Assembly: GCF_015644725.1 (NCBI RefSeq)
Contig: NZ_CP064795.1
Span: 366,001-430,000 of the forward strand
Direction: 5' to 3'
Length of the DNA stretch: 64,000 bases
Origin: Salinimonas marina
GTDB taxonomy: Bacteria; Pseudomonadota; Gammaproteobacteria; Enterobacterales; Alteromonadaceae
Shown: piece after piece, positions 52,713-62,124 of the stretch
Layout: each line of letters starts with the position of its first letter
Numbering within the stretch: the first letter of the stretch is position 1
Position numbers and translations under genes: made by a program
The notes under the pieces: generated by a model
Told to the model about the DNA's origin: nothing
Databases searched by the model: none
Seen by the model: only the letters and a program-made list of their open reading frames with translations

Positions 52713-55502
52713 TTACTTGCTGGCTACCTCAGTAAGCGTTTGGTAAAGGGCATCACCTATTTGCTTATCATTGAATCTGGCGCTAGCAAAGCTTTTTGCA
52801 TACTGTTTTAACTCGGCCAATTGGTCAGTACCCTCGGTCAATTTTTTCAGAGTATTTACAATTTCTTCGTAGTCACCGAATGGCACAAGATGTCCAACCG
52901 ACGAGTCCACAACTTCAGGAAGGGCGCCCCATGCGTAACCAACCGGGATGCAACCTGCCAGCATGCCTTCTACCACCGTACGGCCAAATGATTCCTGAAA
53001 ATGTGAAAGACTGAGTATGACATCTGCATTTTTTAATGCTTCATAGGGGCGGGCGACATAGCCGCAATAAGTAAGATTATTGTAAGCGTATGAGGTCATC
53101 CTGGCTTGAAGCTCTGGCGTGTCAGGCCCATACACAGAAAAGCGGACAGGTAAGTCCATCTCGGCCGCTAATTTAGCTACATGAAATAAATCCGCAATGC
53201 CTTTTTTTAATGTATTGCTGCTTAGCATTGCTACAGAAAGAGGCAATGATGTTTCGCTGTCTCTTTCTGATTCAATCTTATTACGCTCGACAGAGTTATA
53301 AATTACAGTGGCTTTGTTTTCTAAGGCAACATAATCAGCGGTCACCTGCGAGTTCGCTATAACCCAATCTGTATTTCTGTCTATGTGTAGCCTAATCTGC
53401 TCTGGTGTTGAGTTCAGTCTTTCACACAGATCTTTATCATGCGCAGGGAGCTCTCGGACATGCATTACCGACTTGCACTTACGGGTTCTGGCAGCAATAT
53501 GAGGCTCCCAAAGCGTGAGAGTATTCACATAAACAACAGTTGCGTCGGTTTGTTGGATAATATTCGATATCTGATCTGTAACCTCACAGATTTCAGCCCG
53601 TCCGTTCCGCCACCAGGGCAGTGGAGTAAAATAGATCTTTTTGACGTGAGGCAGGAGATCATTGATGTAACTATGATTGACTCCACCTGGAAGGACTACC
53701 GAAATATCTGAATTCTTGCTGGCCAGCATTTTTACACAGTCTAAAAAGCTGCGCTCTGCGCCAAATAATGTGTTGCCAGCAAGATGCCCGACCATGAGAA
53801 TTCCTGTCTTACTATCAGTTTCGGTGTGTCCCGAAATTGAGACAAGGGCAGCGGGATCTATCGGTTGAGAGGCCCAGCGCGAGATAGCGTCAAAGTGGTT
53901 ACTGGAGGTCGTGTACGCGAGTCCACTTGTGCTCAGATAAGGATTCGGGTCTCTGCCTTCATCTATTCCATGGGCGATAAAGTGGGTGAGTGGATCTACA
54001 CCTGCTTTGGCAATATCTGGGTAAGCATTTAAATACCAGTCTCTGTGGAAAAGCCCCTTTTCCTGAAGAATCCGTTTCAAGTTATCTCTTCTGGCTTCAA
54101 CTGTACCCCGGCAAATAAGAGGTGGCGCAGTGAAAAACCTTAAACCGTACTGCGGCATATACAAACGGCGCGCGTTAGCGTGCCATTTAGCCGCAGCATC
54201 CTGATAATCTTTTCTAATCCCATTAAACTGTGTGCGTAGGTGGGTCGCACCGGTTTGAGTTAATGAACCAGCATCCACCCTACCAAAGGCAAGGGGAAGT
54301 CCTGGCATTACCTCTTCAATGGCACCGTGGCCGAATTTTTTTTGAATACGATGATAATATTCTGTATCAGCATTGACCGAGACCGTATCCCAATATCCTA
54401 GCTTGCGAAAAACAGAGCGCCGAAACATCAGGCTTGAGACATTACGGTAGATCCAGCCTTCTTCCATCCGCCATCTTTCAAAGTTCAGTGCTTCGTCGGT
54501 TCTTACCCAGTGTGACACCGTGGCTTTGATTCTTCTGTTTTTCTGCAGCGCCTCAACTTGTTTTTCAATTTTTTGCGGATGAGACCAGTCGTCTGCATCA
54601 TGGGTGGTAATGAATGCCCCACGACACGACTTTAGCGCTAAGTTTCGAGCGGCATAGGCACCACTGTTTTGCGAAAGCCGCAGGTAACGAACACGCTTGT
54701 CCCGAGTAACAAATTCCTGCACACGTTTAAAGCTGTGGTCCGTAGATGCATCGTCGACCACAAGTATTTCGAGCTTTGGGTAGGTCTGGTTTATCAGGCT
54801 AGATAACGCGGTAGCTATGGTCTTTTCTGCGTTAAAACAAGGAATAATCACAGATACTGTGGGGCTTAATGCATTAGTGCCGCCCACCCGTTGTTCAACA
54901 TTACTCGTTATGGAATCAAGCGTGGGTGTCTCAGAGTCTGCAAGTCTGAGTAAGCCAGGTTGTTCGAATATCTGATTAATGGAGTCAATTTTAGCTTTTC
55001 CGTGAGTTAGCATCGAAAACGCTAATGTTTTGTTTGCTGAGGCTGCCCATCGGCTATTATTTAAAACCGCTTTTGCGGATTCGGGACCCAGAGCTTTTAA
55101 GCAAACAGTGAAAGCCAATAAAAATGGGCCTTCATGGCGAATAAAGAGGGGTAAATATGAATCGTTTAGCATGCCCTCTACAAAAGGTTTAGCGGCGTCC
55201 CATTCCCCATGGCTTGCGAACCAACGGCATAAGAACCAACAAGCAAGCCCTCTATTTTCTTCATGGGTATTTTCTGCAATTCGTTGCAGTTGCTGACAGT
55301 AATCTTCGGTATTGCGATTACCCCACAGCTTTTCATCAAGCATTACAGCTTCGAGATAGTAAGGCCACCGCCCCTCTTTCCAACCGAATTTTTCAAAGTG
55401 GGAAAGCGGATCTATTCCTGCTTTTTCGACATCTGGATAGGTAGCCAAATACCAAATAGGATCAAAGGCTTTTAGAAGTTCTTGAGGGACAGCGTCAGAC
55501 AT
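52713..55502 (-). CDS. Multidomain glycosyltransferase: repeat, GT2, repeat, GT4
   Basis: 929 residues on the opposite strand. One locus-type repeat at residues 12-47 (FDPIWYLATYPDV ... EGRWP). GT2 domain about 213-400 (PTVSVIIPCFNAEKTIATAL; TTHDADDWSH). A second repeat at 484-523 (FHRDWYLNAYPDI ... EGRDPN). GT4-like domain about 565-929 (NTLFGAERSFLDCVKML at the start, LSHFQESFGRTVVEGMLAG at the donor site). The helical stretch before GT2 (GKAKIDSINQIFEQPGL) corresponds to a segment of the 918-residue paralogue. Soluble. It interrupts the plus-strand order and may be separately regulated. Confidence 0.85.
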   Translation of the reverse strand: MSDAVPQELLKAFDPIWYLATYPDVEKAGIDPLSHFEKFGWKEGRWPYYLEAVMLDEKLWGNRNTEDYCQQLQRIAENTHEENRGLACWFLCRWFASHGEWDAAKPFVEGMLNDSYLPLFIRHEGPFLLAFTVCLKALGPESAKAVLNNSRWAASANKTLAFSMLTHGKAKIDSINQIFEQPGLLRLADSETPTLDSITSNVEQRVGGTNALSPTVSVIIPCFNAEKTIATALSSLINQTYPKLEILVVDDASTDHSFKRVQEFVTRDKRVRYLRLSQNSGAYAARNLALKSCRGAFITTHDADDWSHPQKIEKQVEALQKNRRIKATVSHWVRTDEALNFERWRMEEGWIYRNVSSLMFRRSVFRKLGYWDTVSVNADTEYYHRIQKKFGHGAIEEVMPGLPLAFGRVDAGSLTQTGATHLRTQFNGIRKDYQDAAAKWHANARRLYMPQYGLRFFTAPPLICRGTVEARRDNLKRILQEKGLFHRDWYLNAYPDIAKAGVDPLTHFIAHGIDEGRDPNPYLSTSGLAYTTSSNHFDAISRWASQPIDPAALVSISGHTETDSKTGILMVGHLAGNTLFGAERSFLDCVKMLASKNSDISVVLPGGVNHSYINDLLPHVKKIYFTPLPWWRNGRAEICEVTDQISNIIQQTDATVVYVNTLTLWEPHIAARTRKCKSVMHVRELPAHDKDLCERLNSTPEQIRLHIDRNTDWVIANSQVTADYVALENKATVIYNSVERNKIESERDSETSLPLSVAMLSSNTLKKGIADLFHVAKLAAEMDLPVRFSVYGPDTPELQARMTSYAYNNLTYCGYVARPYEALKNADVILSLSHFQESFGRTVVEGMLAGCIPVGYAWGALPEVVDSSVGHLVPFGDYEEIVNTLKKLTEGTDQLAELKQYAKSFASARFNDKQIGDALYQTLTEVASK
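53934..54053 (-). repeat. Central WYL-YPDV-EGR repeat unit
   Basis: A single unit linking the GT2 and GT4 domains in the 929-residue protein: FHRDWYLNAYPDIAKAG, then DPLTHFIAHGIDEGRDP. Its position between catalytic domains suggests a spacer or docking role. Confidence 0.75.
55361..55469 (-). repeat. N-terminal WYL-YPDV-EGR repeat unit
   Basis: A single unit near the start of the 929-residue protein: FDPIWYLATYPDVEKAG, then DPLSHFEKFGWKEGRWP. It is closest to the consensus among the six. Confidence 0.75.
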
Positions 55503-55641
55503 AATTCATCGTTACTCTTAAATATCCGATGTATGGTATTCGCGAAGCGGGGGGCAAGTCCACCTGATTTAGTCCAATATCTCGTTTCAAATACAAACCC
55601 GCATATGGTGTAATAGGGCTTGTTGCAGGAAAATTTAACGT

Positions 55642-56361
55642 ATGGCTTATAAAATTCATCCCCTATGGCACTTAGAGAGGCTCGTGTCTCCAGCAAGACG
55701 CTCGATAACCTTTCCCCACCCCAAGGTCACTTTACTGTCCCATCATATACCGAAAACTGCAGGTAGCTCATTACGTGTAGCATTTGAGCGGGCACTTGGA
55801 CGAAGACATGTCTACGGTGTGTATGCTAATACGGGAGCTGCCGAAATGTCTTCTGGGCAGGATATTTGGGTTCCTCGCAAGGCGACGATACTTCATGGGC
55901 ATTTTCGGCCCCATCCTAACCATACAGAAATGTTCCCAAATGCACTAAGAGCGGTATGGGTTAGAGATCCAATTGAAAGAATCTGGTCATTGGTGGGGCA
56001 CCTGCTTTCTTTAAAGGAAAGGCATCCCCACTATAACCTAATGATAAACTCGGGGCTTAAAGCAGATTTGGATTCTCAGGAAAGTATTGTGCATGAAATG
56101 ATAACAACCAATGTGTTGAACGAATTCACCAGGACATATTCAAGTTATTTTTCTGCGGTGCCGATCGAAACCTTTTCTTTTGTCGGTTCAAAGCACTCGT
56201 TTGAAGAAGATTTAAACCGCTTGTCCGATATGGTCGGAGTTAATTTAAAGATGCTGCGTATAAATAGACGAAGTGACCAATCGCAGCCAATACCTGCTAA
56301 AATCCGGCGCCTCGAAACGTATCTTCCTAAAGAATACGAAATAGTAGGCGATTATTTATGA
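55642..56361 (+). CDS. Sulfotransferase family 2-like protein
   Basis: 239 residues. LLSHHIPKTAGSSLRVAFER near residues 31-50 is the PAPS 5'-phosphosulfate loop of the heparan/HNK-type sulfotransferase family (HIPKTAGSS). LRAVWVRDPIERIWSLVGHL near 95-115 is the 3'-phosphate-binding RDPxxR...S. It is smaller than eukaryotic relatives and lacks a membrane anchor, consistent with bacterial cytoplasmic enzymes. It is divergent from the 929-residue glycosyltransferase and precedes the O-acetylation-like gene by 28 bases, so both may decorate the same polymer. Confidence 0.75.
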   Translation: MAYKIHPLWHLERLVSPARRSITFPHPKVTLLSHHIPKTAGSSLRVAFERALGRRHVYGVYANTGAAEMSSGQDIWVPRKATILHGHFRPHPNHTEMFPNALRAVWVRDPIERIWSLVGHLLSLKERHPHYNLMINSGLKADLDSQESIVHEMITTNVLNEFTRTYSSYFSAVPIETFSFVGSKHSFEEDLNRLSDMVGVNLKMLRINRRSDQSQPIPAKIRRLETYLPKEYEIVGDYL

Positions 56362-56389
56362 TGTCGCTGATAAGCAATAAGGATTTTTA

Positions 56390-57700
56390 GTGGCTGTTTA
56401 CACTATAACGACTGAAAGGGTGGAGCATTTTTGCGACGGCAGGCGCTGGCATCTGGATTTTCCTGTAAAAGATATGTCGGTGGATCTCACTGAACTCCGT
56501 CGTGATGGTTTACTATTGCAGGGCTGGCTTCTGAGCGAAGCTTATGCAGACCTCACCTTGGTTATATTAAACGGAAACAATATTTCTTCGCTTCCATTAA
56601 CTCAGCAACGGCCTGATGTTATTCGTAAAGTGCTGGGTGACGAACCAGACGCTCACCCTCAACTCTTATGTGGCTTCTCCAAACGAGTCAAGTTGAGCCA
56701 TGCGGCCTTTTCGGTTGGTGTGATAGCTAACGGAAAGTTTACCGAGCTACTAAAAGGCTCAGTGGCGGGAAAGTTTCAAGTCCTCAAAGGGTCGGAAAAC
56801 TGGCTTTTTCTGGATAATGACTCCAATAAAAGTGTAGATCAATTCACCGGGAAAAAAAGGTTGTCCAGGACGGCACGTTCAGAATGGAAGTCGTACTTCT
56901 CCTCAATAGTGCAGTACTCTTCGCAAACAAGCTTGCCTGTATGCATGCTTGTGGCGCCCTCTAAAGAGATGGTCTTCAGTGAGTATTATCCTCATAAAGA
57001 GTCACCGAAGGCCCCGATTTATGATCTGGTTCGGCTTGTCCCCGCTTCTTTAGATTTTATTTTTCCAGTAAAAGAGCTGAAGTCTCTGCCACAAAGATCT
57101 TTCAGAGTGTGTGATACTCACTGGACATTCCACGGCGCTCGATGTGCCTCTCAGTTGGTGGCCAGTAAACTTTCAGGAAAACAAGTTGCTCACTTTGAGG
57201 TGTTCGAAAAAGATCGCTATCAACAGAAAAGGCTGAGTGGGGACCTTGGCTCAAAGCTTTTTCCTCCGCAACGACATGTAGAAGATTCTCTGTGCAACTT
57301 TAACTATAAAAAAACTGTGGTCTATGACAACAACATCGACAATTTTGGACGAATCATTGTTATGGTCAATACTGAGGCAGTGTTAGACGAAACTCTATTA
57401 CTTTTTGGCTCGTCTTCGTCTTACACAATGTTTCATTATATTTGCCGGCTATATTCTACAGTGGTCTTTGTGCACACAGCCGGAAACATCGACAACAGTA
57501 TTATCGAGCAAGTAAAGCCTGACTGCATGTGTTTACAAACCAATGCAAGGTTTGTAGTGAAATCTCCTAAATTTAACGATTCTGTATTGGTATACATAGC
57601 TAAGAAACGGGCAAGCGGACATGGTAATAAAGCGGTGGAATTAGCAGACTCGTTGCCGTTCAGATGTAAGCAGTATATCCATTACTTCAATTCTTTATGA
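56390..57700 (+). CDS. AlgX/AlgJ-like SGNH O-acetyltransferase-family protein
   Basis: 436 residues from a GTG start. An N-terminal beta-rich part (about 1-125) precedes an AlgX/DltD-type SGNH domain. The entry motif GSENWLFLDND lies at 134-144, the catalytic Asp-x-His pair at D242-T-H244 in CDTHWTFHGA, and a late GSSSSYT (about 345-351) likely holds the Ser nucleophile. Relatives transfer acetyl groups to alginate and other exopolysaccharides in the periplasm. No signal peptide is evident, which is odd for that role, and no MBOAT partner (AlgI-like) is encoded nearby. A cytoplasmic variant is possible. Confidence 0.6.
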   Translation: MAVYTITTERVEHFCDGRRWHLDFPVKDMSVDLTELRRDGLLLQGWLLSEAYADLTLVILNGNNISSLPLTQQRPDVIRKVLGDEPDAHPQLLCGFSKRVKLSHAAFSVGVIANGKFTELLKGSVAGKFQVLKGSENWLFLDNDSNKSVDQFTGKKRLSRTARSEWKSYFSSIVQYSSQTSLPVCMLVAPSKEMVFSEYYPHKESPKAPIYDLVRLVPASLDFIFPVKELKSLPQRSFRVCDTHWTFHGARCASQLVASKLSGKQVAHFEVFEKDRYQQKRLSGDLGSKLFPPQRHVEDSLCNFNYKKTVVYDNNIDNFGRIIVMVNTEAVLDETLLLFGSSSSYTMFHYICRLYSTVVFVHTAGNIDNSIIEQVKPDCMCLQTNARFVVKSPKFNDSVLVYIAKKRASGHGNKAVELADSLPFRCKQYIHYFNSL

Positions 57701-57897
57701 TGCTCGGGTTAGAAGCGGCTCTGGGCAAGTGGCAATCCCAACCTTGTTCGATACTCAGCGATAAAGCATTCGAAAAATCACTGCAGCAATACCTTCTTCA
57801 ACCGGCACGGGTCGAGATTTTTTTTAAAAAGGTGATTCCGACCTGGGTTAAATTGATGGCGGGTATAAAAGCAAAATTAACGCGTAAAAAGCTCTAA
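57697..57897 (+). CDS. Small hypothetical protein coupled to the AlgX-like gene
   Basis: 66 residues, whose ATG overlaps the previous stop (ATGA); a second ATG follows at 57700. The sequence is amphipathic and basic at the C-terminus (KLMAGIKAKLTRKKL). No membrane span or motif recognised. Tight coupling suggests a partner of the AlgX-like protein or of the glycosyltransferase encoded 11 bases downstream. Confidence 0.5.
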   Translation: MMLGLEAALGKWQSQPCSILSDKAFEKSLQQYLLQPARVEIFFKKVIPTWVKLMAGIKAKLTRKKL

Positions 57898-57908
57898 GAG
57901 ATTGTGAT

Positions 57909-59588
57909 ATGAAGGATTCCTTATTAAAAGCGGTAAAAGGTGCTTACGGCCTGTTGCCTGAAAAGTCGAAAACCAGGTTACGGCGTTATCACAACCTTCG
58001 CGAGTGGTATGGCAATAAGCTTCGGCAGTCCAGTATTGCCTATGAAGTTCCACCGCTAAGAAAAATCCGCCGGCTGCATCAGCTTCATCTGTTATCTCAA
58101 AAAGAGCGACTTGCTTCACCTGGTAGCGGCCAGCAAACGATTAATGTATTGGTGATTGGTGATAAGGGCTATGCCGAGACGGTGAAGTCGCTAAACCGCT
58201 TAAACACCAATATCAATACAGTGTATATCGACCACGCGGTTTGTCGGGAAGGGTTACATACCGCGTTGCCGGTGGAGTCGCGAAGCGCGATAGATATGGG
58301 GACTTACCCCTTACTGGTGCTGCAAGCCGGGGTAATGATTTACGAAGACGTGCTAACAGCATCATTAAATAATACCGCAGCCGCTGATATTACCTATTTT
58401 GATGCCTTTACGGTAAATGATCAGAATAAGCTGCAAACGTACGAGTTTTTGCCAGACTGGAACCCCGATCTGTTGCTCGCCACCGGATACATCGCTTCGG
58501 CAGTACTGTTAAAGTCAGATTCAACGCTTAATACTTTTTTTGTTAAGGAAAATCATATTGAGTCTGCCCTGGCGGATGCCTATTTGTCCGGTACGGATTT
58601 TACAGTGAACCATGAGCCACTGTCCTTTACGTATAGCCATACACGAAAAGCGAATCTTGATAACCTGAAAAGCGCCATTGACCGCCATCACTTACAGGCT
58701 GAAAATCTGACCGGAAAAGTGTTGGCGGTGCAGTGGCCGCTGTTATCCAGGCCACTGGTGTCTCTGGTTATCCCTACCTACAATGGCAAGGCGTTGGTTA
58801 AAGCCTGTATTGATTCAATCTTAGAAAAAACCACTTACCAGAACTACGAAATTCTGCTGGTAGATAACAATTCAGACGAGCCTGCAAGTCTGGAGTTTTT
58901 TGAGCAGCTAAATCAGCACCCCCGCATCAGACTACTGAAGTACCCGCACCCTTTTAACTACTCAGCCATCAATAATTTTGCCGTAAAACAGGCCAAAGGC
59001 GAAATCGTTGGTCTGGTGAATAACGATATTGAAGTTATCTCGCCTCACTGGCTTGAATATATGGCAGCCCATGCGGTACGTGAAGACATTGGCTGTGTCG
59101 GTGCTAAGTTATTGTATACCGATGGCCGGATTCAACACGCCGGGGTCGTTTTAGGCTATGGCGGCGGGGCGGGGCACGCGCATAAGTATTTTCCTCGCTA
59201 CCATCCGGGCTACATGAATCGATTGCTTGCGACTCAAAATTACAGTGCGGTTACCGCTGCCTGCTTATTGGTGAAAAAATCAAAGTATGAAGAAGTGGGT
59301 GGCTTAAACGAAAAAGAGTTGCACGTCGCCTTTAATGATGTGGATTTTTGTCTGCGGGTGGCGCAGTCCGGGGTGCGTAATCTTTACTGCGCCGAAGCTG
59401 AACTGTTTCATCATGAATCGGTGTCCCGTGGTTTGGATATCACCCCTGAAAAGGCGGCACGCTTTAATAAAGAGCTGAATTATCTAAAAACCACCTGGGG
59501 TCACTATATCGATCACGACCCGGCTTACAATCCAAATCTGACGCTAAAGCGGGAGAATTTTGCCATAAAAGCAAAAGAGGAATATTAG
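57909..59588 (+). CDS. Family 2 glycosyltransferase
   Basis: 559 residues. The N-terminal 270 residues are unrecognised, with a Rossmann-like segment (TINVLVIGDKGYAETVKSLN). The GT2 domain starts at residue 282 (PLVSLVIPTYNGKALVKACI), with the metal-binding LVNNDIEVISPHWLEY (DxE). The acceptor-side segments GGLNEKELHVAFNDVDFCLR and FHHESVSRG resemble rhamnosyl- and galactosyl-adding enzymes of O-antigen loci. No membrane segments. Followed by a 209-base gap before rmlA. Confidence 0.88.
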   Translation: MKDSLLKAVKGAYGLLPEKSKTRLRRYHNLREWYGNKLRQSSIAYEVPPLRKIRRLHQLHLLSQKERLASPGSGQQTINVLVIGDKGYAETVKSLNRLNTNINTVYIDHAVCREGLHTALPVESRSAIDMGTYPLLVLQAGVMIYEDVLTASLNNTAAADITYFDAFTVNDQNKLQTYEFLPDWNPDLLLATGYIASAVLLKSDSTLNTFFVKENHIESALADAYLSGTDFTVNHEPLSFTYSHTRKANLDNLKSAIDRHHLQAENLTGKVLAVQWPLLSRPLVSLVIPTYNGKALVKACIDSILEKTTYQNYEILLVDNNSDEPASLEFFEQLNQHPRIRLLKYPHPFNYSAINNFAVKQAKGEIVGLVNNDIEVISPHWLEYMAAHAVREDIGCVGAKLLYTDGRIQHAGVVLGYGGGAGHAHKYFPRYHPGYMNRLLATQNYSAVTAACLLVKKSKYEEVGGLNEKELHVAFNDVDFCLRVAQSGVRNLYCAEAELFHHESVSRGLDITPEKAARFNKELNYLKTTWGHYIDHDPAYNPNLTLKRENFAIKAKEEY

Positions 59589-59797
59589 CGGCTACGCCAA
59601 TGAATTGTTAAATGTATCCTGGTTTGTACACCGGACAGGTGGATGCAGTGGATAAAACACAAACCAGGCATTGAGTATCGCTACGCGCAGGCTTACCATT
59701 ACCAGCTTATTAAATGCTGTTTGTCAGGTCTGATTGCCTTTTTCATACAAGCAGATGTTCTATTTCAATTGATAATTATGAAGGCTCAGCTTTAGCT

Positions 59798-60676
59798 ATG
59801 AGAAAAGGAATAATCCTCGCAGGCGGTTCTGGCACGCGATTGCATCCTCTTACTACGGTAGTCAGCAAACAGCTTATGCCGGTTTACGACAAACCGATGA
59901 TCTTTTACCCCTTATCCACGCTGATGATGTCAGGTATTCGCGATATTCTGATCATCACCACTCCGCAAGAGCAATCCAGGTTTATTGAACTGATTGGAGA
60001 TGGGTCCGCGCTGGGGATGAATATTCAGTATGCGGTACAAGAAAGCCCCGATGGACTCGCGCAGGCATTTCTAATTGGCGAAGAGTTTATCGGCAATGCC
60101 AGCTGTACGCTGGTGCTGGGCGACAACATCTATTATGGGCATGACCTTAAACTGTCGTTACAAAGTGCGTTTAAGCAGGAGTATGGGGCGACGGTTTTCG
60201 GCTATCACGTCAATGATCCGGAGCGCTATGGTGTGGTGGATTTTGATGATAACTGGAATGCGCTGTCGATTGAAGAAAAGCCTCAAAAAGCAAAATCTAA
60301 CTATGCCGTCACGGGTCTTTATTATTACGACAACCGGGTCGTCGATTTTGCCAAAGAAGTAAAACCCTCCTCCCGCGGCGAGCTGGAAATTACCGACCTG
60401 AACAATCTGTATCTGCAGGATGGCTCCTTGAAAGTAGAGTTGATGGGACGCGGATCGGCCTGGCTGGATACCGGTACCCTGGATAGTCTGCTAGATGCGG
60501 CCAACTTTGTGGCTGCTATAGAAAAACGCCAGGGACTCAAAGTTTGTTGCCCCGAAGAGGTGGCGTACCGTATGGGCTATATCGATGCCGCCCAATTAGA
60601 AAAGCTCGCTGCCCCCTTAATAAAAAGCGGGTATGGCGACTATCTGCTTAAGGTCATCAACGATCGCGTTAAATAA
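59798..60676 (+). CDS. rmlA: Glucose-1-phosphate thymidylyltransferase
   Basis: 292 residues from the ATG giving [20 protein letters not shown]; a longer in-frame start at 59714 adds an implausible leader. It makes dTDP-glucose from dTTP and Glc-1-P, the first step of dTDP-L-rhamnose. [12 protein letters not shown] and [13 protein letters not shown] are family motifs; length as in E. coli RmlA (293). Confidence 0.97.
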   Translation: MRKGIILAGGSGTRLHPLTTVVSKQLMPVYDKPMIFYPLSTLMMSGIRDILIITTPQEQSRFIELIGDGSALGMNIQYAVQESPDGLAQAFLIGEEFIGNASCTLVLGDNIYYGHDLKLSLQSAFKQEYGATVFGYHVNDPERYGVVDFDDNWNALSIEEKPQKAKSNYAVTGLYYYDNRVVDFAKEVKPSSRGELEITDLNNLYLQDGSLKVELMGRGSAWLDTGTLDSLLDAANFVAAIEKRQGLKVCCPEEVAYRMGYIDAAQLEKLAAPLIKSGYGDYLLKVINDRVK

Positions 60677-60699
60677 TATATTCAGGTTAGTAGTAAAGT

Positions 60700-61245
60700 A
60701 TGCAAGTAATCAAAACAGACATTCCGGATGTAAAAATCATCCAGCCAAAGGTCTTTGGCGATGAGCGTGGTTTCTTCATGGAAACCTTTCGCACCGATTG
60801 GTTTCAAAAGGAATGCGCCGAAGTCGAATTTGTACAGGACAATCACTCTAAGTCGCGCCAGGGAATTTTGCGTGGCCTGCATTATCAGCTGGAACACACA
60901 CAGGGCAAATTAGTGCGCGTCACCAGTGGTGAAGTATTTGATGTGGCGGTGGACATGCGTAAACAATCGGCAACGTTCGGTCAGTGGGTTGGGGTGATGC
61001 TTTCAGCAGAAAATAACCGGCAACTTTGGGTACCCGCCGGATTTGCCCATGGCTTCTATGTTACCAGCGATTCAGCAGAGTTTGTGTACAAGTGTACAGA
61101 CTATTACCACCCCGAGTCTGAAATTTCAGTGAAGTATGATGATCCAGCGCTGGGGATCAAATGGCCTTTGGTCGATGGTAAAGCCCCTTCGTTATCTGCA
61201 AAAGATGAAGCCGGTCTGGCTTTCATCGACGCCCCGACGTTTTAA
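60700..61245 (+). CDS. rmlC: dTDP-4-dehydrorhamnose 3,5-epimerase
   Basis: 181 residues, cupin fold. Third step in dTDP-rhamnose synthesis. FGDERGFFMETFRTDWF and the catalytic-His segment ILRGLHYQLEHTQGKLVRV are visible, with Asp and Tyr residues later (VDMRKQSATFGQW; FVYKCTDYYHPESE). It lies 23 bases after rmlA. Confidence 0.97.
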   Translation: MQVIKTDIPDVKIIQPKVFGDERGFFMETFRTDWFQKECAEVEFVQDNHSKSRQGILRGLHYQLEHTQGKLVRVTSGEVFDVAVDMRKQSATFGQWVGVMLSAENNRQLWVPAGFAHGFYVTSDSAEFVYKCTDYYHPESEISVKYDDPALGIKWPLVDGKAPSLSAKDEAGLAFIDAPTF

Positions 61246-61254
61246 GGTGAAAGT

Positions 61255-62109
61255 GTGAAGATTGTCGTCATAGGAAAGTCTGGCCAACTGGCACAAGAAT
61301 TACAGCACCTTTTGCCTGAATCGGCGTCTTTTTTAGGTCGCAAAGATATCGATCTTACCGATTATGATCGCCTGTCATCTACCCTCGATACATTGGCCCC
61401 GCAGGTGATTATTAACGCCTCAGCCTATACGGCGGTAGACAAAGCAGAGTCCGAACCCAAAGCCGCGCGCCTGATAAATACACAAGGGGTCGAAAATCTG
61501 GCTCGTTACTGTAAAGCCGCCGATGCTTTTATGGTGCACGTATCCACTGACTATGTGTTCAATGGGCATAAAGGTGTACCTTATACCCCTGATGACGCTA
61601 TTGAGCCGCAGGGGGTTTACGGAAAAACCAAGGCTGATGGGGAAAAAGCATTGTTAGAACTTTTACCGCAACAAAGCTGTTTACTACGTACCGCCTGGGT
61701 TTATTCGGTACATGGCAATAATTTTGTAAAAACCATGCTCACCTTAATGGACACAAAACCCCAACTGGGGGTTATCGATGATCAGATAGGTACGCCGACA
61801 TGGGCCCGCGGCCTGGCCGAAGCCTGTGTATTTGCTGCACAGAACCGGACCCAGGGGGTTTACCACTGGACCGATGAAGGGGTAGCCAGTTGGTACGATT
61901 TTGCTCACGCCATACAGGAACTCGCGGTGCAAAAGGGGTTGCTGGAAACAGCTATCCCCATAAAGCCTATTCCCTCTTCGCAATATCCCACGCCGGCCAA
62001 ACGTCCTCATTATAGTGTGCTGGACAAGACCGCTACCCGAGCAACGTTTAGTGCAATTACGCCGCGTCATTGGCGAACGCAACTGGCCGAAATGCTTGAT
62101 GCACTTTAA
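61255..62109 (+). CDS. rmlD: dTDP-4-dehydrorhamnose reductase
   Basis: 284 residues, GTG start 9 bases after rmlC. NADPH-dependent last step giving dTDP-L-rhamnose. VIGKSGQLAQELQ (dinucleotide motif), VSTDYVFNGHKGVPYT and YGKTKADGEKALL (YxxxK) are present. Length is typical. Confidence 0.96.
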   Translation: MKIVVIGKSGQLAQELQHLLPESASFLGRKDIDLTDYDRLSSTLDTLAPQVIINASAYTAVDKAESEPKAARLINTQGVENLARYCKAADAFMVHVSTDYVFNGHKGVPYTPDDAIEPQGVYGKTKADGEKALLELLPQQSCLLRTAWVYSVHGNNFVKTMLTLMDTKPQLGVIDDQIGTPTWARGLAEACVFAAQNRTQGVYHWTDEGVASWYDFAHAIQELAVQKGLLETAIPIKPIPSSQYPTPAKRPHYSVLDKTATRATFSAITPRHWRTQLAEMLDAL

Positions 62110-62124
62110 CAACCGAGAAAGTTA

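Noticed and set aside
59714..59797. Longer start for rmlA
   Set aside because: RmlA homologues begin at [10 protein letters not shown]; the upstream residues match nothing and have no ribosome site.
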